Shown here in pieces: positions 29,340 to 37,314 of a stretch of 64,000 bases of DNA. The stretch's first letter is position 1, and the number at the start of each line of letters is the position of its first letter. Made by a program: the position numbers and the translations under genes. Under the pieces are notes generated by a model. It did no database searches. It was not told the DNA's origin and saw only the letters and a list, made by a program, of their open reading frames with translations. The DNA comes from Tessaracoccus sp. GTDB taxonomy: Bacteria; Actinomycetota; Actinomycetes; Propionibacteriales; Propionibacteriaceae. The DNA lies in the NCBI RefSeq assembly GCF_016714275.1, contig NZ_JADJNP010000001.1, positions 868,001 through 932,000 of the forward strand. The letters are read 5' to 3'.

Positions 29340-29870
29340 CTACTTGTCTTCGGGATCGATGAGCGTGCCCTCGACGACCTCGCCGTCGACCACGCCTCCG
29401 GTGGCGGTGATCCCGGGGATCAGGATTTCGGCTTCGGGCGCGGGTGCGTCGACGACGACCTCGCCGTCGATGATCACGGGGCGGATCCCCTGGCGCTCCA
29501 GCGAGCGCGACGCAATCCACGTGATGGCCTCACGGACGAACGGCCGTGTGAACGGCAGCAGGCACAGCAGGCCGATGATGTCGGTGAGGAGCCCTGGAAC
29601 GATGAGAAAGAGCCCGCCACCGACGACGAGAGATGCGTCGGCGAGGCGCCCCGTCGGGAGTTGGCCGACGCGGGCCGAGTCCATCAGGGCGACCCGCGCC
29701 TTGCCCCATTCGCGCCGCATCAGGTAGAGCCCGAGCGCGGCTGACCCGAAGAGGACGACGAGCGTCCACCACCCGATCGCGTTCGCCACCCACATCAGGA
29801 TGACGATCTCCGCGATGGCGAAGACCGCGAGTCCGAGACCGAGAAGGCCGAAGCCGAACCTGCCGCGCAT
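29340..29870 (-). CDS. fxsA: FxsA family membrane protein
   Basis: The 176-residue protein has the FxsA layout: a first helix (GLLGLGLAVFAIAEIVILMW), a second (WWTLVVLFGSAALGLYLM), a conserved segment RREWGKARVALMDSARVG and a third membrane region (LFLIVPGLLTDIIGLLCLLP). The charged C-terminal tail is cytoplasmic. In E. coli FxsA affects exclusion of phage T7; the general role is unknown. It sits 3 bases after the mannosyltransferase gene, so it is probably co-transcribed with it and lnt. Confidence 0.88.
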   Translation of the reverse strand: MRGRFGFGLLGLGLAVFAIAEIVILMWVANAIGWWTLVVLFGSAALGLYLMRREWGKARVALMDSARVGQLPTGRLADASLVVGGGLFLIVPGLLTDIIGLLCLLPFTRPFVREAITWIASRSLERQGIRPVIIDGEVVVDAPAPEAEILIPGITATGGVVDGEVVEGTLIDPEDK

Positions 29871-29873
29871 GGC

Positions 29874-30659
29874 TCAGGCGCTCCTCTGCCGGAGGGACCG
29901 GGCGGCGCCGCGGAACAGCCCGAGCAGCTGCCCGGCCCGGTAGTCGATTCCCCACAGCGTGGTCCGGATGAGCGCCTCGACGACGATGTTGCGGCTCATC
30001 TTCGAGTCGCCGAACTCGCGCTCCACGAACTCTATGGGGACCTCGACGACGCGGAACCCCTTGCGGAGCGTGCGCCAGACGAGGTCGATCTGGAAGCAGT
30101 ATCCGGCCGATGCGACCTCGTTCAGGCTGATCCCGCGCAGCGTGGACGCGCGAAACGCATTGAAGCCACCGGTGGCGTCCTTCACCGGCAGGCCGAGCCA
30201 TGCACGCGTCCACAGCGAACCGCCCTTGGAGATGAACTCGCGGGACTTCGGCCAGTTGACGACCGAGCCGCCCTTGACCCAGCGCGAACCCTTGACCATG
30301 TCGGCGCCATTGCGCACGGCGTCGAGCAGCAGCGGCAGCTGTTCCGGCTGATGCGAGCCGTCGGCGTCGTGCTGGACGAGGATGTCGTAGCCCTCGTCGA
30401 GACCCCAGTGGAAGCCCGCGAGGTAGGCGGCGCCGAGGCCCTCCTTGCCCTTGCGGTGCATCACGTGGATGTGGGCGTCGCCCGCCGCGAGCCGGTCGGC
30501 GATGGCACCGGTGCCGTCTGGGGAGTTGTCGTCGGCGACGAGGATGTGCGCGTCGGGCACCGCACGCCGGAGCCGGTTGGCGATGCTCTCGATGTTCTGT
30601 GCCTCGTTGTACGTGGGGATGATCACGAGCACCCGGTCGAGAGCGTCCTGGCTGGTCAT
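29874..30659 (-). CDS. Polyprenol-phosphate mannosyltransferase (GT2)
   Basis: The 261-residue cytoplasmic GT2 enzyme moves mannose from GDP-mannose to polyprenyl phosphate, the donor for protein mannosylation and lipoglycans. Motifs: VLVIIPTYNEAQNIE, VADDNSPDGTGAIA, YDILVQHDADGSHQPEQ with metal-binding DAD, KGSRWVKGG, and a catalytic region DATGGFNAFRAS. The start at 30659 follows GAGGAAA; longer starts lack a ribosome site. In mycobacteria the same activity is fused or adjacent to Lnt as Ppm1; here the two are separate neighbours, lnt upstream. Confidence 0.9.
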   Translation of the reverse strand: MTSQDALDRVLVIIPTYNEAQNIESIANRLRRAVPDAHILVADDNSPDGTGAIADRLAAGDAHIHVMHRKGKEGLGAAYLAGFHWGLDEGYDILVQHDADGSHQPEQLPLLLDAVRNGADMVKGSRWVKGGSVVNWPKSREFISKGGSLWTRAWLGLPVKDATGGFNAFRASTLRGISLNEVASAGYCFQIDLVWRTLRKGFRVVEVPIEFVEREFGDSKMSRNIVVEALIRTTLWGIDYRAGQLLGLFRGAARSLRQRSA

Positions 30660-30692
30660 GTGTTTCCTCATGGTCGGCGGTTCGGGCAAATA

Positions 30693-32207
30693 CTACCCGG
30701 CGTCGTCGGGCTTCCGAAGGGCGCCGACGACCACGGCTCCGGCGGTGGCCAACAGGGCCGCCCAGGAGAGCACAGGGGCGATGTGGACCGAGAGGTTCAC
30801 GTTGTCGCGGAGGCCTAGCTCGAAGATGCGGGTATCGGCGGTGAACTCCGCCGTCGGGTCGACGACGCGGCCCTTGGCATCGATCAAAGAACTCACGGAG
30901 TTGAGGGTGGACGCGGCGATCTCGCGGCCTAGCTCCATGGCGCGCACCCGGTTGATCGTGAGCTGCTGGTGCACCTGGAATGTGCCGCCGTAGGTGTTGG
31001 TGTTCGACTGGGAGACGACGACCTGGGCTCCGTGGCGGACGACGTCGTAGCTGGTGTCGTCGTAGGCGAGCTCAAAGCAGATGATGGTGCCCACCTGCAG
31101 GTCCGGGAAGCCCTCGACGGGTCCGGTGATGACGCCGGGCTTCTCGCCGGGGATGGACTGGCGGCCGATCTGTTCGAGGATCGGCAGACGCGGCAGCAGG
31201 ACGTCGCGGAAGGGGATCCACTCGCCGAAGGGAACGAGGTCGCGCTTGTGGTACACCTCCCCCGGGCCATCCTGGGGATCCCACCAGAGGCTCGTCGTCT
31301 GGCGCGAATCCGGCACCGGGCCGACGGTGACGGCACCGACGAAGATGGGCACGTCCGCGACCGCGGCGGCGGTCTCGACGAGGCGCCTGGTCTCCGCGTC
31401 GAGGATGGGGTCGACGTCCGTGGCGTTCTCGGGCCAGAGGACGAACGAGAGCTGCGTGCCAGCGGCGCGCGCCTCGGCGACGGCGTGGATCGTCTCGCTG
31501 AGCGCGTTGTTGGTCACCGAGCGGGCGTAACTGCCGGTTCCCTTCTCCGCGCGGTTGACGTTCGGCTGCACCATGGCGACGGTGACGTGCTCCGTGGGCG
31601 TCGTGAGGGGCACGAGGTTGAGCAGCCCTCCGACGAGCACGGGGGCGGCGGCGAACCCGAATGCGCGCAGTCGCACGGCACTGTCGACGGCGGCTAGGAG
31701 CAGCAGGTGGGCCAGCAGGGCGACCAGATAGCTCACCCCGGCGATGCCGACCCACGCGTACCATCCGCTCAGCGGCTGGTCGACGGCGGTGTAGCCGAGG
31801 CGGGCCCAGGAGAAGCCGCCGAACGGCACCTTGCCCGCGGCGAACTCCATCGCCACCCAGGCCGCCGGCGCGAGCACGGGCCAGGCGCGCAGCCGCGCGA
31901 TCCGCGACAGCGCGAGGCCGAGCAGGCCCCACCACAGGGAGAGGAAACCGATCAGGGCGACTCCCACCCAGACGCCGAGCACGGAGATCCAGGAGACGGT
32001 GAGCGTGTTGGCGGCGAGCCCCGCGAGATACCCGAGGCCGAAGGCGCTGCCGGGTCGTCGGCCCGCCATCAGCCAGGTGAATCCGGCGACGCCGACCATG
32101 GTCAGCGACCACAGCCCCATGGGGGCCTGCCCCGCGCCGACGAGCAGCCCGACGACGATCGCCAGCGGCAGCGTCAGGAGGGCGGGCAACGCGAGTCGGG
32201 TGAGCAC
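30693..32207 (-). CDS. lnt: Apolipoprotein N-acyltransferase
   Basis: The 504-residue membrane enzyme acylates the N-terminal cysteine of lipoproteins. Several membrane segments fill the first 210 residues and the last 30; between them lies an extracytoplasmic nitrilase-like domain with the catalytic triad: Glu in FVLWPENATD, Lys in VYHKRDLVPFGEW and Cys in GTIICFELAYDD. The gene starts at 32207, divergent from the exonuclease, and leads an operon with the mannosyltransferase and fxsA. Several lipoproteins in this window (for example 21457, 57568) would be substrates. Confidence 0.94.
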   Translation of the reverse strand: MLTRLALPALLTLPLAIVVGLLVGAGQAPMGLWSLTMVGVAGFTWLMAGRRPGSAFGLGYLAGLAANTLTVSWISVLGVWVGVALIGFLSLWWGLLGLALSRIARLRAWPVLAPAAWVAMEFAAGKVPFGGFSWARLGYTAVDQPLSGWYAWVGIAGVSYLVALLAHLLLLAAVDSAVRLRAFGFAAAPVLVGGLLNLVPLTTPTEHVTVAMVQPNVNRAEKGTGSYARSVTNNALSETIHAVAEARAAGTQLSFVLWPENATDVDPILDAETRRLVETAAAVADVPIFVGAVTVGPVPDSRQTTSLWWDPQDGPGEVYHKRDLVPFGEWIPFRDVLLPRLPILEQIGRQSIPGEKPGVITGPVEGFPDLQVGTIICFELAYDDTSYDVVRHGAQVVVSQSNTNTYGGTFQVHQQLTINRVRAMELGREIAASTLNSVSSLIDAKGRVVDPTAEFTADTRIFELGLRDNVNLSVHIAPVLSWAALLATAGAVVVGALRKPDDAG

Positions 32208-32273
32208 GGGCAGAGCCTACCCAACGTTCCCTGGGGAGCAGCCCGGTGATCCGATCCCCAGGCGGAGCCGGCC

Positions 32274-32317
32274 AACGTGTACGTCAGAGTCAACTATCTG
32301 ACTTTCACGTACACGTT
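32274..32317. promoter_or_regulatory. Large dyad between lnt and the exonuclease
   Basis: Two 18-base arms (32274-32291 and 32300-32317) match at 16 positions around an 8-base loop; the outer 11 bases pair perfectly (AACGTGTACGT). It lies in a divergent promoter region, so a regulator-binding site is more likely than a terminator. The local composition is less GC-rich than the surroundings. Confidence 0.55.
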
Positions 32318-32429
32318 GATGTCGATGCCTGTGCGGATCGAATGTTTGCCGCGACGTTGCCCTTCGATCTGCGCAGACCGCGGGAGGCAGGGGCCCCTGT
32401 GCGGCTCACAGTTGTGTCACGATGGGCCG

Positions 32430-33320
32430 GTGAGCACGCTGATGGCATTCGACACCTCGTACCTGTACTTCCGGGCGTACTTCGGCGTCCCCGCGACGTT
32501 CCGGGCGCCGGATGGCCGCCCGGTCAACGCCGTGCGCGGCACGCTGGACTTCATCAGCCGGCTCGCCGCCCAATACTCGCCCGACGTCCTTGCCTGCGCG
32601 TGGGACGACGACTGGCGCCCGCAGTGGCGCGTCGACCTGATCCCCTCGTACAAGGCCCATCGCGTGGTCGAGGTCGCGGGCGAGGAGCAGGAGATGGTCG
32701 ATGACGACCTGAACCAGCAGGTGCCGATCATTCGGGAGTGCCTCGACGCCGTCGGGCTGCCTGTCGTCGGCGTCGCGGAGCACGAGGCCGACGACGTGCT
32801 CGCCTCGCTCGCGCGCCAGCACGACGGCACCTCGCTGGTGGTGACCGGAGACCGTGACCTGTTCCAGCTCGTCGATGACGACACGAGCATCGTCTACGTC
32901 GCCCGCGGCGTCGCCAAGCACGAACTGGTGACGCCCGAGGTGCTGGCGGCTAAGTACGCGCTGGACGCGAACCGCTACGTCGACTTCGCCGTCCTCCGCG
33001 GCGACCCCTCCGACGGCCTCCCGGGGGTGAAGGGCATCGGCGAGAAGAGCGCCGCAGGCCTCGTCGGCGCCTATCCGACGCTGGAGGCGATGGTCGAGGC
33101 CGCAACCGACCCGGCCTCAGGCATGTCACCGGCGATGCGCTCGAAGCTCACGGTAGATGTGGGCTACCTGGCCCGCGCCCGCGAGGTCGTCACTGCCGTC
33201 GATACCCTCGCGCTACCGGACCTCGCCCGCCGCCAGGTCGACCACGACCGCGTCGCCGAGCTGACAGAGCGCTACGCCCTCGGCGGCGCCCTGACGAGGC
33301 TGGCCACGACCATCGGGTAG
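32430..33320 (+). CDS. 5'-3' exonuclease (PolA-type flap nuclease domain)
   Basis: The 296-residue protein is a stand-alone 5'-3' exonuclease as found beside DNA polymerase I, able to cut flaps and RNA primers. Metal-binding acidic residues: the Asp in LMAFDTSYLYFRAYFG, CAWDDDW, EHEADDVLASLA, VVTGDRDLFQLVDD and GDPSDGLPGVKGIGEKSAA (helix-hairpin-helix). A GTG at 32430 is chosen because it begins right before the conserved MAFDTS; an ATG 12 bases later is possible. Its last 36 bases before the stop region reappear at 36397-36432. Confidence 0.9.
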   Translation: MSTLMAFDTSYLYFRAYFGVPATFRAPDGRPVNAVRGTLDFISRLAAQYSPDVLACAWDDDWRPQWRVDLIPSYKAHRVVEVAGEEQEMVDDDLNQQVPIIRECLDAVGLPVVGVAEHEADDVLASLARQHDGTSLVVTGDRDLFQLVDDDTSIVYVARGVAKHELVTPEVLAAKYALDANRYVDFAVLRGDPSDGLPGVKGIGEKSAAGLVGAYPTLEAMVEAATDPASGMSPAMRSKLTVDVGYLARAREVVTAVDTLALPDLARRQVDHDRVAELTERYALGGALTRLATTIG

Positions 33321-33330
33321 CCGAGTACCG

Positions 33331-33392
33331 CTGGTTGAGCCGGACCCCCGCGCGGAGCGCCGGGTCCGTGTCGAAGCCAATGAACCGGTGCC
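33331..33392 (+). repeat. Interspersed repeat A, copy 1
   Basis: Begins GCTGGTTGAGCCGGA right after the exonuclease and ends about AATGAACC. An inverted copy is at 36317-36390: both ends (GCTGGTTGAGCCGG and the TCGAAGCCAATGA-like end) agree and the GC-rich middle varies. It runs into the truncated phosphotransferase. Confidence 0.7.
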
Positions 33393-34176
33393 GATCCGTG
33401 GACGGTGCGCGCGCGCAGGCGCGGTGTGGCTGAAGTGCGCGCCGGATTTCTTCGCCCACGAGGGTGCGATCATTGACGCCGTCGGTGCGCCGCTCGCCCC
33501 CGTCCTCCTGGCAGCTGAGCCCGGACGCATCCTGCTGGCCGACATCGCGGGTGAAGACCACCATGACGTCACCGGCGACGTTCTGCTTCCGATGATTGAC
33601 CTTCTCGTCGCCGAACAGGCGCGCTGGATTGGGCGCGACGACGAGCTGTTGGCGCTCGGCCTGCCGGACCGGCGGCTGCCGACGATCGCCCCGCGCATCG
33701 CGGAGGTCACGGAGTCCTACGCCGACGACCTCACGCGCTCCGAGTGTCACGACCTGCGTCGGCTCGTGGACCGGCTCCTCGAACGCACAACGGCGCTCGA
33801 GGCGTGCGGGATCCCGAACACCCTGGTACACGGCGACTTCCACACGGGCAACGTACGCGGCCGACCCGGCTCGCTCGTGATCCTGGACTGGGGCGACAGC
33901 GCGGTGGGCCACCCGCTGACCGACGAGCTCGCGTTCACCAGACCGCTGGGCGCATCCGACCGCGCGGCTGCGGGGGCCTACTTCGCGCGGGCGTGGCAGG
34001 CGCTGTTGCCCGGCTGCGATCCGTCACGAGCAGCGGAGCTGCTCCAACCGGTCTCGGCGCTGATCGGCGCCATGCAGTACGCGGATTTCGTGGATGCCAT
34101 CGAGCCCGACGAATACATCTACCACCTCGCCGACGTGCCCGCGCTCCTGCGCCAGGCCGTCGCCGCCGCACGCTGA
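33388..34176 (+). pseudogene. Aminoglycoside-phosphotransferase-like protein, N-terminus lost
   Basis: The frame keeps the second half of an APH-fold kinase: a beta strand VWLKCAPDFFAHEGAII, the hinge ILLADIAGEDHH, the catalytic loop NTLVHGDFHTGNV, and the metal-binding VILDWGDSAVGHP. The N-terminal strands with the ATP glycine loop are absent and the coding begins inside repeat A. No ribosome site precedes any start. The substrate (antibiotic, choline, homoserine or other) cannot be judged. The remaining reading frame is long and clean, so loss may be recent or a short form may persist. Confidence 0.65.
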
Positions 34177-34188
34177 GCGTCGTCCTTG

Positions 34189-34344
34189 AGCCGCGCCAAC
34201 ATCGTTCCTTGAGCCGCGCTCCAGGAGCGCAGCGACGCAGCGCGCGTCGAAAGGTCCCGCGCCTTCCGCAGGCACCTGCCCCAAGGTTTTGGACCTTTCG
34301 ACGCGGGCCCGGCGCTCCGCGCGGGGGCCCGGCTCAAGGAACGG
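34189..34344. repeat. Interspersed repeat B, copy 1 (REP-like palindrome)
   Basis: The segment opens with TTCCTTGAGCCGCGC and closes with GGCTCAAGGAACGG, so its ends are inverted repeats. The inside contains a second pair, AAAGGTCC / GGACCTTTCGACGCG. It fills the whole gap between the phosphotransferase remnant and the RCC1 gene, directly abutting the RCC1 stop. Copy 2 is at 36433-36651. Confidence 0.8.
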
Positions 34345-36234
34345 CTAACCGAGCCCGACGACCGTCACCGGCGTCGACCGGTCCTGGGTGGTACCGTCTC
34401 CGAGCTGCCCGTAATAGTTCCAGCCCCAGCATTTGAGCGCACCACCTGACAATAGCGCACACGAATGATTCAGGCCGGTGGTGACGGCGGTGGCGCCGGA
34501 CACTCCGGCAACCGCCGCTGGTGTCGACCGCTCGCCAGTGGTACCGTCACCGAGCTGACCATCCCCGTTGTTGCCCCAGCATTTGAGCGTTCCGCCAGCC
34601 AACAGCGCACACGAATGGTTTTGGCTGGTGGTGAGGGCGGTGGCGCCGGATACCCTGGAAACCTTCACTGGTGTCGACCGGTGCTGGTTGGTACCGTCCC
34701 CGAGCTGCCCATACTCGTTGTAGCCCCAGCATTTTGCCGTTCCGCCAGCCAACAGCGCACACGAATGGTTTTGGCTGGTGGTGAGGGCGGTGGCGTTGGA
34801 CACTCCGGAAACCTTCACTGGTGTCGACCGGTGCTGGGTGCTGCCGTCACCGAGCTGCCCATACCAGTTGTTGCCCCAGCATTTGAGCGTTCCACCAGCC
34901 AACAGCGCACACGTATGATCAGTGCTGGTGGTGAGGGCGGTGGCGCCGGACACTCCGGAAACCTTCACTGGTGTCGACCGGTGCTGGGTGCTGCCGTCAC
35001 CGAGCTGCCCGCTCTCGTTGTAACCCCAGCATTTGGCTGTACCGCCAGCCAACAGCGCACACGAATGGGTATAGCTGGTGGTGAGGGCGGTGGCGCCGGA
35101 TACTCCGGAGACGGTCACTGGCGTTGTCGACCAGAGCTGGGTGCTGCCGTCACCGAGCTGCCCGTGCCCGTTGTCGCCCCAGCATTTGACCGTACCGCCA
35201 GCCAACAGCGCACACGTGTTGCTCTGACCGGTCGTGAGGGCGGTGGCGCCGGATACTCCGGAAACCTTCACTGGTGTCGACCGGTGCTGGGTGCTGCCGT
35301 CACCGAGTTCCCCCGCCCAGTTGGGGCCCCAGCATTTGACCGTACCGCCAGCCAACAGCGCACACGTATGGCCATAGCTGGTGAGGGCGGTGGCGCCGGA
35401 TACTCCGGAAACCTTCACCGGTGTCGACCGACGCTTGGTGGTGCCGTCACCGAGCTGCCCGTTCTCGTTATTGCCCCAGCACTTCACCGTCCCGTTTGTC
35501 AACAGCGCACACATATGGCTATCTCCGGCAACCACTTGAACGACCTTGCCACCGACTGCGCCAGTCTTCACGGTCATTGACTTTCCGACTAGCTTCTCGT
35601 AGGTGACCTTGCCGATCCTTGTCTTTGGTGCCACGACTCGCAGCGTCAGGGAGGACTTCGTGGTTGAGCTCTTGAGTGAGAACTTTCCCTTCTTGTCCGT
35701 CTTCCCGGAAGCCACCTTCTTCCAGGACGTGCCGACCTTGGCCTGCAGCTCGACAGGGCGCACGACCTTCGTGTTGACGGATCCGGACACGGCGAAGGAC
35801 TCGCCCCTAATCGGCTTGGACGGGGTCGCCTTTGTTGCGGACATGGCCGGCGCGACGGTCGTGATCTTCTTGGTCTTGGTCGTCACGTTCGCGTAGGTCT
35901 TCTTGCCCACCTTGGTCTTCGCGGCGACCACACGCACGCTCAGGGAAGACTTCGTCGTCGTTGCTTTGATCGAGAAGGTTCCCTTCGTGTCGGTCTTGCC
36001 GCTCGCGACCTTCTTCCACTTGCCGCTGACCTTAGCCTGCAACTCGACCGGCCGCGTCACCTTCGTTGGCAGCTTCCCCGAGACGGTGAACGTCACGCCA
36101 CGGACCGGCTTCGACGGCGACACGGTCACGCTCACAGCGGTGTCGGCCCGCGCCGAGACCGAACTCTGCGGAAGCCCGAGCATCCCCGTGACCGCGAGAA
36201 GAGTCGACAACAGAATCAGAACACTTTTGCGCAT
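34345..36234 (-). CDS. Secreted RCC1-repeat beta-propeller protein
   Basis: The 629-residue protein has a signal peptide (RKSVLILLSTLLAVTGMLGL, likely cut after SARA). Two related 90-residue Ig-like modules follow, each starting SPSKPVRG or TPSKPIRG and containing VELQAKV and KKVASGKTD. From residue 235 eight RCC1 repeats of 47-50 residues carry CALLAGGTVKCWG, NGQLGDGT and RSTPVKVSGVSGATAL, enough for one propeller. There is no sortase or lipid anchor. The repeats are nearly identical at DNA level. The gene sits between repeat copies and its lysine/threonine-rich content differs from neighbours, suggesting a transferred gene. Function is unknown; adhesion or binding is a guess. Confidence 0.85.
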   Translation of the reverse strand: MRKSVLILLSTLLAVTGMLGLPQSSVSARADTAVSVTVSPSKPVRGVTFTVSGKLPTKVTRPVELQAKVSGKWKKVASGKTDTKGTFSIKATTTKSSLSVRVVAAKTKVGKKTYANVTTKTKKITTVAPAMSATKATPSKPIRGESFAVSGSVNTKVVRPVELQAKVGTSWKKVASGKTDKKGKFSLKSSTTKSSLTLRVVAPKTRIGKVTYEKLVGKSMTVKTGAVGGKVVQVVAGDSHMCALLTNGTVKCWGNNENGQLGDGTTKRRSTPVKVSGVSGATALTSYGHTCALLAGGTVKCWGPNWAGELGDGSTQHRSTPVKVSGVSGATALTTGQSNTCALLAGGTVKCWGDNGHGQLGDGSTQLWSTTPVTVSGVSGATALTTSYTHSCALLAGGTAKCWGYNESGQLGDGSTQHRSTPVKVSGVSGATALTTSTDHTCALLAGGTLKCWGNNWYGQLGDGSTQHRSTPVKVSGVSNATALTTSQNHSCALLAGGTAKCWGYNEYGQLGDGTNQHRSTPVKVSRVSGATALTTSQNHSCALLAGGTLKCWGNNGDGQLGDGTTGERSTPAAVAGVSGATAVTTGLNHSCALLSGGALKCWGWNYYGQLGDGTTQDRSTPVTVVGLG

Positions 36235-36316
36235 ATTTCCCCACCCAAGACTTCAGTTGCGCGAAATCCTACCGGCAATGGACCTCATCCGAGTCGGCGG
36301 GCCAGGTTTCGCTGAG

Positions 36317-36390
36317 TCCATGAACCGGATGCCAGCTCATTGGTTTCGACGCGGGCGCGCGCTTCGCTTCCCGCCCGGCTCAACCAGCGG
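36317..36390 (-). repeat. Interspersed repeat A, copy 2 (inverted)
   Basis: Read on the minus strand it starts CCGCTGGTTGAGCCGG and ends with a CAATGA / GGTTCATGGA region, matching copy 1 at 33331 in opposite orientation, with a divergent GC-rich middle. Confidence 0.7.
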
Positions 36391-36396
36391 CAACCA

Positions 36397-36432
36397 GCCC
36401 TCGGCGGCGCCCTGACGAGGCTGGCCACGACC
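36397..36432 (+). repeat. Duplicated 3' end of the exonuclease gene
   Basis: These 36 bases are identical to 33276-33311, the last codons of the exonuclease gene before its stop. They are out of any gene context here and lie directly next to repeat B copy 2. Confidence 0.9.
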
Positions 36433-36651
36433 GTTCCTTGAGCCGCGCTCTAGGAGCGCAGCGACAAGAGCAGCGCGTCGAGAGGTCCCACGCCTTCCGC
36501 ACGTACCTGCCCAAAGGTCTCGGACCTTTCGACACGCGCCCGGCGCTTCGCGCGGGGGCGCGGCTCAAGGAACGATGGCCCCGCCCCGCGCTCCGCGCGG
36601 GGGCCCGGTTCAAGGAACGATGGCCCCGCGCGGGGGCCTGCTCAAGGAACG
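36433..36651. repeat. Interspersed repeat B, copy 2, with tandem ends
   Basis: Starts GTTCCTTGAGCCGCGC and resembles copy 1 (34189-34344) throughout. Its right side has GGCTCAAGGAACGATGG followed by further GGTTCAAGGAACGATGG and CTCAAGGAACGG units, so the end is repeated three times. It ends two bases before the metW stop. Confidence 0.8.
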
Positions 36652-36652
36652 G

Positions 36653-37246
36653 TCAGCGCTTCGCGTGGAGGAGGTACAGCGACGAGCTGGCCGCAAGGTT
36701 CGCGGCGACGTTGCCCCAGGCATGCGGGAGGCCCTCCGCATTCAGCGGGATGCGCTTGTCGATGGTCATGCCGAGGCTCGTGAACAGCGGCTCCAGGTCG
36801 GGCAGCGACGAGTGGTGCAGGTTCGGTGTGTCGTACCACTTGAAGGGCAGGTCCCGTGACATGGGCATCCGGCCGCTGAGCAGGCGGAGGCGGTTGCGCC
36901 AGTACGCGAAGTTCGGCATCGACACCACCGAGTGCACGGCGATCCTGCCCATCTCCGCGAGGACGCCGCGCGGCCGGTGCACCGTCTGCAGCGTGCGGGA
37001 GAGCACCACGAAGTCGTAGCTATCGTCACTGAACTCGCTCAACTGCGTGTCGAGGTCCAGCTCGATCACGTCGACGCCGCGGCGCAGGCAGGCAAGCAGG
37101 TTCGCCGCCGCCATGTCGACGCCGGTGCCCGTGCAGCCCTTCTCGGCGAGCAGCGCCAGCAGGTCCCCGTTGCCGCACCCCAGGTCGAGGACCCGGGAGC
37201 CCGCCGGGATCAGGTCCGCGATCACCGCGAGATCGGCGCGCGTCAT
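36653..37246 (-). CDS. metW: Methionine biosynthesis protein MetW
   Basis: The 197-residue protein has a class I methyltransferase fold: SAM motif VLDLGCGNGDLLALLAE near residues 20-36, then VIELDLDTQLSEFSDDSYDF and a family segment FKWYDTPNLHHSSLPDLEPL. MetW works with MetX in making O-acyl-homoserine; its exact reaction is not settled. The start at 37246 follows GGGAGGTG and overlaps the end of a 23-codon frame. The gene is last in a metX operon, next to repeat B. Confidence 0.92.
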   Translation of the reverse strand: MTRADLAVIADLIPAGSRVLDLGCGNGDLLALLAEKGCTGTGVDMAAANLLACLRRGVDVIELDLDTQLSEFSDDSYDFVVLSRTLQTVHRPRGVLAEMGRIAVHSVVSMPNFAYWRNRLRLLSGRMPMSRDLPFKWYDTPNLHHSSLPDLEPLFTSLGMTIDKRIPLNAEGLPHAWGNVAANLAASSSLYLLHAKR

Positions 37247-37314
37247 GCCAACACCTCCCGCACGTCGTCGCAGAGCCGCGTCGCGGCCGCGAGGAGGGCG
37301 AAGGACTGCGTCAT
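37243..37314 (-). CDS. Possible 23-residue mini-protein between metX and metW
   Basis: An ATG overlaps the metX stop (TGATG) and the frame ends in a TGA overlapping the metW ATG (ATGA). It encodes MTQSFALLAAATRLCDDVRE and three more residues. The double overlap lets ribosomes pass from metX to metW without a gap. It may be a true small protein or only a coupling device; no family is recognised. Confidence 0.4.
   Translation of the reverse strand: MTQSFALLAAATRLCDDVREVLA

Noticed and set aside
34470..35560. Regular repeats resembling a CRISPR array
   Set aside because: The period is about 141-150 bases and the units are coding RCC1 repeats on the minus strand; no short repeat-spacer pattern.
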